Assembly: GCF_964355755.1 (NCBI RefSeq)
Contig: NC_092672.1
Location: forward strand, 15,312,501 to 15,376,500
Direction of reading: 5' to 3'
Length of the DNA stretch: 64,000 nucleotides
Origin: Antedon mediterranea
Lineage: Eukaryota > Echinodermata > Crinoidea > Comatulida > Antedonidae
A model generated the notes under the pieces. It worked only from the letters and a program-made list of their open reading frames with translations, was not told where the DNA came from and made no database searches. Positions within the stretch are counted from its first letter, which is position 1. Every line of letters begins with the position of its first letter. The position numbers and the translations under genes are program-made. Below, in pieces: positions 23,370 to 34,734 of this stretch.

Positions 23370-24870
23370 TACTACATACAGTGCAGAATAGGTGAAAATT
23401 AACGGGCCCCGCCTTTTTATCAAATTTTTAACATGATGTCATCAAAAACACGCAATTTTGGAAGGAAATTATCTGAGCAACAACATATTAACATGTTGAA
23501 GAAATTTGGATACGTAGAATATGAAAGAGCGCTCTTTTAAATGTCATGAACTATGACGCAAAATATAAAAATACGACTTTTATAATTGAACTGGCCATAT
23601 GATGATGTCACAACATCCGATGCGCATAAATTTGTACATGAATTCGTATCTACAATTCAACAGCTTCTAGAAAAAGTTTTAATCACAAAAACGAGTATCA
23701 CTTTTCATTCTGAGGAGCTATACATATTGAAATTTATTGGAATGATGAAAATAAGTGACCAAAGATATTCACGGTTTTGCACATGATGACGTCATAAAAA
23801 AGCTGTTTTTAGCGCTATGGTCACAACGCGCTCGTGGAAATTTTTACATGTTTAAAATGAAATGAAACGCGTAGAAAGATGAATTTTTAAACTATGTTAA
23901 ATACGCGAAATTCATATAATTGCATAATCACAAAGTTATACAATCTTATGTTAACAAGAATTAGAGATACGCTGCGGAAAAAATTCGTGGAAAGAAAGAA
24001 TAACTAGATTTGAACTCGTAAAACTCGGAAATGCAACATGCACATGCGTTAAAATAATTATATGAATGTTGACAATTATTATGCCATCCTATGACATGAA
24101 TTAAATATGTTTACAGTGCTGAATTGTACCTATTTTGTATCATACAGCATACATATTACAGTATTTTCAGAATACACTGTATATGTTATATACAGTGTAG
24201 CATAGATGAAATTACAAGAGCCGTCATTTAATCCAATGATGACATCATCAAAGTGACATGTAAAATAACAATTTTAGAAGAAAATTATTTAAATAATTAC
24301 ATTAATACAAATTTGAAGTATTTTGGGTATGTAAAAGTGAGATGCGCTCGCTTTTAAACATGACAGACATTTACGAAAGAGATGAAAATCTCACTTTTTG
24401 AATTCATCTGGCCATATGATGACGTCATGACATCAGATAGACAAAATGTGTATATGAATTCATATCTATAATTCAACAGCTTCCATAATAAGTTTTAATC
24501 ATGCGGGTCACTTTTCACTCCGATGAGCTATGACAGATTGAAATATACTGTGTAGATGAAATTAAGCAAGTCACGTTATTCAAATTTTTGTAACTCATGT
24601 GAAAGAGAACTGATTGAAAAAGAACATATTAAAATCTAGGGCGAAATGGGAAACGCATTAGCGTGATGCGCTCTATGAAATGGGATTAATTAGCACTAAA
24701 GCGTTATTGTAAAAATTTGAGTGGCCATATGGTGACGTCAGAACATCCGGGAGATATAAATTTTACATTAATTGATAACTACAACTCATCAGCTTCCATA
24801 ATAAAATTTTAAAAATGTGGGTCACCAGCCATCCTGAGGAGCTATAAATGATTAAAAATAGGTATAATTT
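23370..24870 (+). repeat. Three degenerate tandem-like units with TGACGTCA-type motifs
   Basis: Blocks beginning near 23380, 24190 and 24545 share, in order, a GTGTAG-ATGAAATTA lead, a CGCTCTTTTAAA-type segment, GGCCATATGATGAC (or close), an ATTCAACAGCTTC segment and a GGGTCAC-TTTTCA-TC-GAGGAGCTAT end. The units are strongly diverged. Short frames here are not genes. Similar motifs occur, partly inverted, at about 35660-35890. Confidence 0.5.
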
Positions 24871-25426
24871 TGCACAAGTTTGCATTAAATTACCCATTTT
24901 TTAGCACACGATTCTTGAAGTTAAACGTGAACATATGCCTTGTTATTTTGAAATCAAAGTTCATCAAAATGAATGTAATCTTACTACAGAAGGTATGAAA
25001 AACAAAAATCAATTGCAAAAACCATTTTTCTACGCTTTTTACGAGCTGCGCGCACAAGTGCGCAAAACGCAAAAAAGGGGTAGAAAATTTTTTCATGCTC
25101 AAAATTGCCTATAATGTACACGAAATTGATTGAAATTTCAAATACGCGTACTTGCATAATTTTTTGCTTGGCATGCCATTTTTATCATGTCAAAAGTTGC
25201 TCCATATTATGAAATACACTTACAATAAATAAATTTGTGTTCAGAATTTATGAGCAACCATAAAATTTCATAAAATCGCCCGTAGCTTGCGCTGCGCGAC
25301 TCTGACTTCATATAACAAAGTTTCTTGCACAGCTACAGGTCAATGACAAAGTTATACAATCCTACTTACTTACTTGTTTACTTGATTCCCAGGATATCCT
25401 AGGTATAGAAGCCACGCATACAGTGC

Positions 25427-25942
25427 TTATAGGCCCCTCGATGAAAATATTGTTTTGACATATGGCGCAAATTTTAGTTGGTGGTCAGCCCAACATTTCT
25501 TAATTGCAGCCTTGAAAGAATTTAACGATTTTGAATTTACATCGTCCTCAGACAGCGAATTCCATGATCTGGTTACTCTTCTTGAAAAAGCGTTTCTCCT
25601 TGAATTTGTTCGTACATAATGATTATATAGTAATTTATAAGAATGACCTCGTGTAATACTGTCAACATTAAAATTGAAAAATAGGTCTTTAGAGACATTA
25701 TCAAAACCTCTAACAATCTTGAACATTTGCAACAGATCGGCTCGCTGCCTTCGATAGCTTAGAGTTGGCAGGTTTAATTCTTTTAGTCTTTCATTGTAAG
25801 GAAGATGACGAATTTCCCTGAACATCCTCGTGGCACGCTGTTGCACTTTTTCAAGTAGATCTTCTTCTTTCTTGAGATGTGGAGAATAAACCACATTACA
25901 ATACTCTAAAGTAGGTCTAACAATAGCCTTATATAAATTCAT
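25427..25942 (-). pseudogene. LINE C-terminal region after the reverse transcriptase
   Basis: This 171-residue frame starts YKAIVRPTLEYCNVVYSPH and ends with WNSLSEDDVNSKSLNSFK and a KKCW segment, the usual thumb/C-terminal part of jockey- and CR1-type RT proteins. It reads unbroken to its stop. A short 3' UTR follows to about 25366. Confidence 0.85.
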
Positions 25943-26069
25943 AAGAGCTGAGGATTAATCAGCAACATGAACAGCAAAATTTAGAGTTGGATCAAATGTG
26001 ACACCTAGATCCTTCTCCCTGTCAACAGATTTAAGCACAACGTTATTCATAAAATAAGAATGACAGGGA

Positions 26070-26930
26070 TTATGCATACCAAAATGCATCACTAATACAC
26101 TTATCTTCATTAAATGGCATCTGCCATTTCATTGACCATTCACCCAGTGCATCTATATCCGACTGCAATCTTACACTATCCTCCTGTGTATCAACAATCC
26201 TGTATAACTTGGTATCATCAGCAAAAAGTTTAACATCAGAAATTGACACGGAAGGCAAGTCGTTGATAAAAATAATAAAAAGTATTGGTCCGAGTACACT
26301 TCCTTGCAGGATAACTTGTGAATAACTAGAAAAACAGCCATTGATGGAAACTTTTTGGGTGCGTTCTGAAAGATATGTCTTCCATATGAATAAATCTCCA
26401 CTGATACCAAAAGTAAATAATTTCTTTAACAAGCGTTTATGAGGAACGGAATCAAATGCTTTTAAAATCTAAATATATACAGTCAAACTTTATGAGAATC
26501 ATCCAGATACATACTCCAATAATTGAGTTGCGCAAGATTGACCTTTCCTAAAACCATGCTGTTCAGTAATTAATAAATTATTTCCTTCCAAATACTCCAT
26601 AATTTTGGTGCTGATGATACGTTCGAACAATTTACAAATTTGATGTGAGGCTAACTGGTCTATAATTAGATGGACTATTCTTCTTTCCTTTCTTGAAAAG
26701 TACCTTCATTTATAAGTTTATTAAAAATCATTGATAAAGGAAAAGAAATTTCATGTCGGATACATACAACACTCTAGCATGAATGCCATCAGGACCTGCA
26801 GATTTGTTTGTGTTCATGTTATTCAAAATGGTTAATAATTCCTCCTCGCTAAACAAAACGCTAGATAAACAAGAATCTGTTACTGGGGGGAAACTCAGCC
26901 TCAGTCCTCAACCGTAAAAAACACTACTAA
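26070..26930 (-). pseudogene. LINE reverse transcriptase, frameshifted
   Basis: Minus-strand fragments in order: NKSAGPDGIHARVL (near 26800), a YRPVSLTS-type motif, TEQHGFRKGQSCATQLLEY (near 26550), AFDSVPHKRLL, a QGSVLGPILFIIFINDLP segment and the catalytic FADDTKLY (near 26220). All expected RT blocks are present, but at least two frameshifts lie between 26432 and 26800. The intact part (26432-26070) contains the active-site Asp pair. Confidence 0.85.
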
Positions 26931-26942
26931 AAAAATTATTAA

Positions 26943-28424
26943 ACAGTTCAGCCTTTCCAATATCATCTTCCACAGAATCACCATTAAACAGTTGAGCCTT
27001 TCCAATATCATCTTCCACAGAATCACCATTAAACAGTTGAGCCTTTCCAATATCATCTTGCACAGAATCACCATTAAACAGTTGAGCCTTTCCAATATCA
27101 TCTTGCACAGAATCACCATTAAACAGTTGAGCCTTTCCAATATCATCTTGCACAGAATCACCATTATCAGTTAAGCCTTTCCAATATCATCTTGCACAGA
27201 ATCACCATTAAACAGTTGAGCCTTTCCAATATCATCTTGCACAGAATCACCATTAAACAGTTGAGCCTTTCCAATATCATCTTGCACAGAATCACCATTA
27301 AACAGTTGAGCCTTTCCAATATCATCTTGCACAGAATCACCATTAAACAGTTGAGCCTTTCCAATATCATCTTGCACAGAATCACCATTAAACAGTTGAG
27401 CCTTTCCAATATCATCTTGCACAGAATCACCATTAAACAGTTGAGCCTTTCCAATATCATCTTGCACAGAATCACCATTAAACAGTTGAGCCTTTCCAAT
27501 ATCATCTTGCACAGAATCACCATTAAACAGTTGAGCCTTTCCAATATCATCTTGCACAGAATCACCATTAAACAGTTGAGCCTTTCCAATATCATCTTGC
27601 ACAGAATCACCATTAAACAGTTGAGCCTTTCCAATATCATCTTCCACAGAATCACCATAAAACAGTTGAGCCTTTCCAATATCATCTTGCACAGAATCAC
27701 CATTAAACAGTTGAGCCTTTCCAATATCATCTTGCACAGAATCACCATTAAACAGTTGAGCCTTTCCAATATCATCTTGCACAGAATCACCATTAAACAG
27801 TTGAGCCTTTCCAATATCATCTTGCACAGAATCACCATTAAACAGTTGAGCCTTTCCAATATCATCTTGCACAGAATCACCATTATCAGTTGAGCCTTTC
27901 CAATATCATCTTGCACAGAATCACCATTAAACAGTTGAGCCTTTCCAATATCATCTTGCACAGAATCACCATTAAACAGTTGAGCCTTTCCAATATCATC
28001 TTGCACAGAATCACCATTAAACAGTTGAGCCTTTCCAATATCATCTTGCACAGAATCACCATTAAACAGTTGAGCCTTTCCAATATCATCTTGCACAGAA
28101 TCACCATTAAACAGTTGAGCCTTTCCAATATCATCTTGCACAGAATCACCATTAAACAGTTGAGCCTTTCCAATATCATCTTGCACAGAATCACCATTAA
28201 ACAGTTGAGCCTTTCCAATATCATCTTGCACAGAATCACCATTAAACAGTTGAGCCTTTCCAATATCATCTTGCACAGAATCACCATTAAACAGTTGAGC
28301 CTTTCCAATATCATCTTGCACAGAATCACCATTAAACAGTTGAGCCTTTCCAATATCATCTTGCACAGAATCACCATTAAACAGTTGAGCCTTTCCAATA
28401 TCATCTTGCACAGAATCACCATTA
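26943..28424 (-). repeat. 45-bp coding minisatellite, 33 units in three blocks (5+16+12), within a LINE ORF
   Basis: Each unit encodes DDIGKAQLFNGDSVQ on the minus strand. The ancestral single copy can be inferred from the flanks: SDNGDSVQDDIGKA at the 5' side and DDIGKAELFNNFFSSVF at the 3' side, a normal pre-RT segment of such LINEs. Units are almost identical. At 27167 and 27886 a 44-bp step replaces 45 bp, with TGATAATGG as at the array's outer 5' edge (28425). So there are three blocks, each starting with the same junction, and the frame shifts between blocks. The repeat is open in several frames on both strands, which explains the long ORFs here; none is a separate gene. Confidence 0.95.
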
Positions 28425-28507
28425 TCAGAAATTAAGTTTGGGATCCCTTCTTTGCTTTTAGATCGACTTTTAGTTGCAAAATTTCTATCTTACAAATTTC
28501 CTCCATT

Positions 28508-28747
28508 TTACCTCCTCATCCGCTTCTTGCTTTTGGTATACTTCTTCCAACTTTTATTTTTCTTATTTATGGCTTTCAAACAGTCCTTATTCATCCACAA
28601 AGGATTAGAATTATCTCTTTTCTTTCTCAAGGGTATATGATTCTCAATAGATTTATTTAGTAAGTCCTCCATATAAGACCATGACTCAATTCCGGAACGA
28701 TGACTTAGTTTATCAGCCCAATCAACAGTGTTAAATATATTTATCAT
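28508..28747 (-). pseudogene. LINE linker between endonuclease and reverse transcriptase
   Basis: The frame contains ENHIPLRKKRDNSNPLWMNK and a Lys-rich stretch KKNKSWKKYTKSKKR. Such a 'P-W-x4-L' basic segment is standard between the endonuclease and RT of jockey/CR1-type LINEs. It leads directly toward the tandem repeat at 26943-28424. Confidence 0.7.
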
Positions 28748-28901
28748 TTTGTCATAATCACCATGTGTGATCTAACAAATTGTGCATCTTTAGCTACTCT
28801 GAAGACAGGCATTTCAAATGTCAAAATGACATGATCGCTATTACCCAGAGGAGAGCAGAATTTCACATTATCAATAAAATCTTCATACGTAAATATCAAA
28901 T

Positions 28902-29351
28902 CTAATAAACTAGAACTTTGGCACTCATGAAATCTGATATGTTCTTTTGTTGGTGAAGAAAAAGATCATTAACACAATCAAAAAAGTGCTGACCCGCACT
29001 GCTAACTTTATTACCAAGATGGCCCAGTTCCCAATTAATTCCTCTATAGTTAAAATCTCCTGCAATTACAACATCTGAATAATTTCGACCTAATGCCAAT
29101 TTCAGTAATGTACATAAATTGCTATTATTTGTATCCGTGCCAGATGGACTTCTGTAAATGCCACCAACTAGAATTTTAGAACTCTGTGTCAATACTTCAA
29201 CCCAAACAGATTCCTGAAATGTTCCACTATCTAAATCAACCAAGCTAGCTGAAATCCCCTTCCTCACATATATTACTACTCCACGACCTCCAGTTAAATT
29301 TTCCGAAGAAAGAAACATTTGATATCCATTTAAACTAAATTCAACTGACAT
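28902..29351 (-). pseudogene. LINE endonuclease domain (APE type), partial
   Basis: The 149-residue frame holds GGRGVVIYVRKGISA, VGGIYRSPSGTDTNNS and DVVIAGDFNYRGINWELG. These match the middle of the APE-type endonuclease that nicks the target in non-LTR retrotransposons; the Asp and Asn of GDFN are conserved. The N-terminal part of the domain is not in this frame, and the C-terminal SDH motif lies in the decayed stretch around 28840. Confidence 0.8.
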
Positions 29352-30307
29352 AAGTTGGGTTAGTGTAAACTTCGGAAATATTTCAAAATTTTCTTCTGTT
29401 AATCTATTCTCAACTCATACTCATAACTCATTCTTCTTGTTTAAAAGAGAATCACAGTTTGTGTAACAAAATTTAAAAATGCTTTTAAAAATGTGCAACA
29501 ATATTCTGGGAAAGAAATAAGAATAAGATTAAAAAAAAATAACCTGACAATAACAAGCCAAGTGTAGATAACCAATAAGATAGAAAAAAACAAAACAAGA
29601 TCCTGACAATAACAAGGTGTTATCCGCCAAGTACGGATAACCAATTGATACAGACATTATTAAGTGTGTGTTAATGTCTTGTGACTATTATTTTGAATCA
29701 AATTTTAATATTCTACTTAGCGTAGTTCTATTTATTCTACCACTATAATTATTCTACCATATGAAAGGTAATTAAAGTAGCTTTATCAACTTAATTGTTC
29801 ATTACTTTTTATACCTGTAGAGATAGTATCAATCATGGACCATTTACCAGTAGGTTTTGAACAATTACCAAACAGGAAAAATGTTTACTCCAAAATAATT
29901 GTTGACTAGAGGCACTTAACATGGACCATTCCTTTGTTTGCTATGAGAATGAAAGTAATCAATTCAAATTGTTATTACTGATGAAAATACAAAAAGGTAT
30001 AGAAAATATACTGTACTTTGTCAATGAAGCTATGCTAATACAGGTTCATTCATTCATTCTGCTTTTATTCAATATTTCTCTTTGCAGTATATATAAAATA
30101 AAACTGAATTGCGAGAGATTTACATATAAAATTGGTACAAGCTTTCAAACATCAAAATTTACAACATTAAAAAGTTAAAAAGTTAAAACAAAAATATTTT
30201 TAAAAAGGAGATATTACACATGGAAAAAACTGATGAAAGTACTTATTACTTATTATTATTATTATTGTTGTTCTTATGCCCGAAATGTGTTTATTTTGGT
30301 TTATTAA

Positions 30308-31162
30308 TTAGTCTACACAGTGCTGGGAAACATGAGTTGTTGAATCTTTAATATTGCCATATATTTCACTTTGCTTCTTAGCATTCCTAAGTATCCTGCC
30401 ACACGTTTCGCCTCTCAATTTAGGAAGTGCGTTAGGGACGATTTTGTTAAGATTTTTAGCAAAATCAAGAAGAATATCTTCTCTTCTTTGATCTAAAAAT
30501 TTAAGATTAAGTAGTTTAATTGCTTGATCATAAGATGCATATTTTTGTCCGAGAATTATTCTACATGCGCGTTTCTGTATAGATTCAAGCTCCATGGATT
30601 GAAATATACATTTGACGCAGATGGTTACAAGGCATTCCAAATCTTTTTAAACATGTCAACATATGTAATCTCTTACTGGCTCTATTAACAACATCGTGGA
30701 CATGCATATTCCATTTCAGATCATTAGTGATCTGAACCCCAAGTAACTTTAAGCATTCAACATTGGTTATTTTTATATTATTTATCGTAAATGATTTAAC
30801 AATGGGTTGAGATTTGGCAAAAGAAATGTTCATAAAGTTACTTTTTTCAATATTAATTATCAAATTATTGTCTTTGGTCCATTGTGATAGTTCATTTAAT
30901 TGATCTTGAACATTAGGCGGGGTTTTCTTGTTGTGAACTTCACATATTGACAAATCATCTATATACTTCCACCGATTTGGGAAGTCTCTAAGCGAATTGT
31001 TAACCATTACTTGGAAAATTAAGGGACCCAGTTTCGTTCCCCTGAGGAACTCCGCAAGTTATTCCTTGCCAGTTTGAAAAACCGCCATTGAGTTTCACTC
31101 TCTGTTTACGTTCGCTCAGAAAATCACAAATCCACAGCATCAATTCAGGTTGAACTCCAATA
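30308..31162 (-). pseudogene. LINE-2 reverse transcriptase, C-terminal half
   Basis: It begins IGVQPELMLWICDFLSERKQ, then QGITCGVPQG, a frameshift near 31010, then the catalytic YIDDLS (near 30960) and WTKDNNLIINIEKSNFM, followed by a LKLLGVQITNDLKWN segment. A further frameshift near 30620 leads to LESIQKRACRIILGQKYASY and the end of the protein. The order is normal for L2/CR1-type RT proteins. Confidence 0.85.
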
Positions 31163-32007
31163 CAGGGGTGGCGCCAGGATCTTCCCGACGCGGGGGCTAC
31201 ATTCCCCGACGAGAGGGCTATGCGAGCATCACTAGGCTGGGGGCCAGGGGGCCGCCAAGGGCCCCCGGTGGGGGGCGAAGCCCCCGGAAGCAACGCGTCA
31301 TTTGAGGTCATTTTAATCAGATTTAGGGTAGCCATTTTTTCCATTTTTTTATAATTCATAAATAAAATACTGCGTGCAAAAAAACGATGCGTTTCAATCC
31401 ATATTTTTCAATTTAAAAAATAAAAGTTCAAAGAAAATTTAGAAAAATAGAGTTGGAGGTCCCGGAAATTGGACTTATTATACTTCAAAACATGAAACAA
31501 AATATATAAGTCCCTATCAGGGTTGTGACTGAGCTAAGAAATGTTTGAAAAATAGAGATGTTAGGTCCCGGAAAATGCACTTCTTGTACTTCGAAATATG
31601 ACCAGCTTTATTGTTGAGGCTGAGCTAAGAAACTGTTTAAAACTAGAGCTGCAGGTCTTCAAAAAATTGCATTTTATACTTTGGTTGGAAACATCAGGCC
31701 TAGAGGCTTAAAAAACGCAAGCGTAGACCTTTTTCAGTCGGGGAAATAAGTTTATTCCTCCCAAGGGTATGCGTGCGTACCATCTGGACTTCCGAGTGGT
31801 GAGAAATTCATGACATACAGGACATTGAAAATGTAATAACTTAGCTATAATAAGATGTTGGCTAAGCGAAAATGGCATGTTTTTTTGTTTAGTAATGCAT
31901 GAAAAATTTATTTTAGGTGCCCCACGGTACAGAAGGTTACTTGTAAATTAAAAAATTGGTGAACATACGAACAATTAACATAATTCGTTTTTGCTGTAGA
32001 GTAGCGT
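31163..32007 (-). mobile_element. Dispersed repeat G, copy 1, inside the LINE reverse transcriptase
   Basis: This 845-bp segment is also found, shorter, at 50028-50616. Shared parts include CTACAGCAAAAACGAATTAT, the phrase CTTCTGTACCGTGGGGCAC, a block CATTTTCC-GGACCTAACA, and a GC-rich end CCCGCGTCGGGAAG with CCTGGCGCCACCCCTG. The CAGGGGTGGCGCCAGG terminus looks like a hAT-type MITE end, but no matching inverted end exists on the other side. It may be a truncated hAT derivative. Confidence 0.65.
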
Positions 32008-32826
32008 ACGAGACAAAGTGTTCTAGCATGCGTACAAAAATTGGTGTAATGGATATGGGTCTGATTTGATTTAAGTTAACCGGTCCTTTCACTTTAAGAA
32101 GTGGGGTTATGGTCGCCTCTTTCCACTTGCGCGGGACTATGCCTTGCGAGAGTGATGCGTTGTAGATGTCAACTAACGGTGATGCAATTTCAAATGCAAA
32201 TTCTTTGATGACGCGAGGCGGTAGATCACTCGGGGCTGATTTGTTGCAGTTTATTTTCTGAAGCTGATGATACACCTGCCAGAAGTTGAGTGTCGGTGCA
32301 TAGCCACAAGGAAGGTATGATGGTAGACTATTAGTTTGTAGGGGTTCAATCTTCTGGCATATATTCGCTAGGTGGTTATTTATTAGTTGGCAAATTTTAA
32401 GCGGATCGGTTTCTTCAGTTTCTAGATTCAACACCGATTTCTTTTTATTCGTACCGCATATTTGGTTAACTTTTTGGAACCACTGCTTTGCGTTAGTGTT
32501 TTGCAGATTGTTAACTTCGTATTTGTAGTATTTAATCTTGGTTTCTAAGTGTACGGAACTGGCGGGACAATTTTCCATATTTATGAAAGCTAATTTGTCT
32601 CTCCTTACAAAGTCTTTTTATTTTTGGTGTGATCCATGGTTTGTCATTTGAATGAACTTTAATACTGCGCTTTGGAAAACAACGTTCGTATGCCAGACAT
32701 AATGTTGATTCGAAAATATTTACTTTTTCATCAAGGTCGTTGGTTTCCAGTATTTCATGTCAATCTTGTGATGTTATCCATTGACCAAATCTATTGCAAG
32801 CAGATTCGCTAAAAGGCCGGAAAGAC
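32008..32826 (-). pseudogene. LINE-2 linker and N-terminal part of reverse transcriptase
   Basis: The segment runs from FRPFSESACNRFGQWITS through a decayed stretch with NDKPWITPKIKRLCKERQ to a long frame (32578 downward) containing NKSAPSDLPPRVIKEFA, SQGIVPRKWKEATITPLLKV and QIRPISITPIFVRMLEHFVS. These are RT blocks 0 to 2. The homology stops at 32008, where an unrelated insertion begins, and the rest of the frame (to 31937) comes from that insertion. Confidence 0.85.
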
Positions 32827-32829
32827 TTA

Positions 32830-34678
32830 GGCGTCATGTCAAAATGTTTAAAAACGATGACTATGCGTGAAACGCGTATTCTTTTGTTCTTTAAACTTGA
32901 CCGTACTTCCAATTGTGAAACAACGTGAAAAACGCTAATATGCACAGCTCAATATTAGTCCCGCCCCCACTGTATGCTTGACTAAATATTTGCATAAACG
33001 CGTTAAACATAACAATAATAAATCGTTTTTTTCGTTACACGCGTATATTTCGTTTAAAAAAACAAAAAACTAAATCGTAAAAGTAAGTTGGTACGTTGTC
33101 AATCGATCGCCGCTAGGCCGTACATACGCTGAACCTAGGTACGTAGTAGCCTAGGTCCAACCTATCCTTGATTTAAGGTGCGTTGCGATCTCATAATACA
33201 TAACAATTATTAACCTAAAAAACAATGAAATCGCAGATAGCCGAATGTGTAATAACTGTAAAATGCAACTGTAATACAAATAAAATACCTATTTAAAGTT
33301 TGCTCAGTAAACAACAAAAGCCGATCACTCTTCTTGGCAGCCCATCATTCTCGCCGCAGCGCCATTATAGTGCGATGTTGATAGGTGGAGTATTGAGTCG
33401 TTTTTATGATTGATACTCCACTGCCCACGTTTTTATACTAAAACTACTGTCAAAACTTAACCAAGAAAATGAATTTCTACTGCTACCACAGTTCAATTTC
33501 TACTGTTATAACATTTTTTTGTAATGCTTTTGTATACAGTCTTTAATAATCCTAATTAATAAATTATCTACGCGTCGATCGTAGGGTGGTGCGTAGGGTT
33601 AGTAAACACCATTGTTATCGCCTTTAGAAGCATGGACATTGCAAACAAACAATGTTTTGTTCGCTATTTAAAATCCTATCTAAAGCTAGAAGACGTCAAT
33701 TTTTGTAGCCGCCCTATGCTGTTAGGTGAACCTAATTTGGCCGGTCATCCGCCGACGAGACGACATCGGGCCCGTTGGGAAAGGGGCCTTTAGCTCACGC
33801 AGAGTTGGGTTAGCGAATTATAACCAAAAAAAAGACATCTAGGCTAGGACACCAACAAAATATATGCAAAATAAATATATATTCCATGTTAAGATTTAAG
33901 ATAGGCTTTTTAAATAATCATTACATGGGTAAAGAAAATGCCCGACAGGAATTTGGATGGAGGGAAGAAAACATGTGACTCTGAGAGGTTGCGGTAAACA
34001 GCAAAGAGTATCGTGTTTCATGCCATGTGACCAAAAAAAAACTAGGTCTGTACTTTTAATTACGGTCTTCTGTCGGCAGTCTTTTTGAGCGACCGATTGA
34101 ACGTTCTGATACTAGATACTGGACTATATTATTTTTATTTTTCACGCCGCCATTTTTAACATCTTTTTTTTGCCGACGTACTTTTGTTTAAGGGCTGCGT
34201 AAAGCCTAACATTTTTCTTGTGCAATGGAAAACTGCGCGTGCGAATACGTGAAATGTTTGATTCACACGACTAAATTCGCCTAGTGGAAAACAGGCTTTA
34301 AGAATTTCGTTTTCAATGCGAACGTCTACGAAAACTGCATTAAACGAGGCGCTTAATGTGTATAGGCTACTTCAGTTTTGTTAAGAAAAATATTTATATT
34401 ATTTTTGGATTTAGGGTGGGGAGGACTATAACTTATCGTGACGATTTTTCAATCATAAAATAAAACGGGACACAATGACTTATAACTAGAGGCCTAATGT
34501 ATTTTAAAAATATTCCATACCGAACGATTTATTCAAATAAAGAACATTTTTTATTAATTATTTTTTCCCAAACAAACTAAAGACAAGATGACAAAAACCA
34601 CCAATTGAAATTAAACAAAACTTTTATTAAACATTTTTAGTATCTATAATAATATATAATTATTTTTGTTTTCTTTCG

Positions 34679-34734
<56 letters not shown>

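Larger units (their letters stand above)
25366..29351 (-). mobile_element. CR1/jockey-type LINE, decayed, with an expanded internal coding repeat
   Basis: Read on the minus strand: an APE endonuclease (29351-28902), a linker (28747-28508), a 45-bp tandem array (28424-26943), a reverse transcriptase (about 26930-26070) and a C-terminal region (25942-25427). It ends in AAGTAAACAAGTAAGTAAGT, a microsatellite-type tail usual for CR1-like LINEs. The 3' end abuts R2 sequence at about 25365, showing insertion into a copy of R2. Several frameshifts in the RT make the copy inactive. Confidence 0.85.

Noticed and set aside
26943-28424. CRISPR-like array
   Set aside because: The unit is contiguous with no variable spacers and encodes LINE protein.
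26901-28435. Several long open frames of 178-414 codons on both strands
   Set aside because: All are readings of the 45-bp tandem repeat in different frames. Only the DDIGKAQLFNGDSVQ frame continues into LINE sequence on its flanks.
31200-31290. GC-rich island as a promoter or CpG island
   Set aside because: It is the GC-rich end of repeat G and recurs at about 50500-50610.
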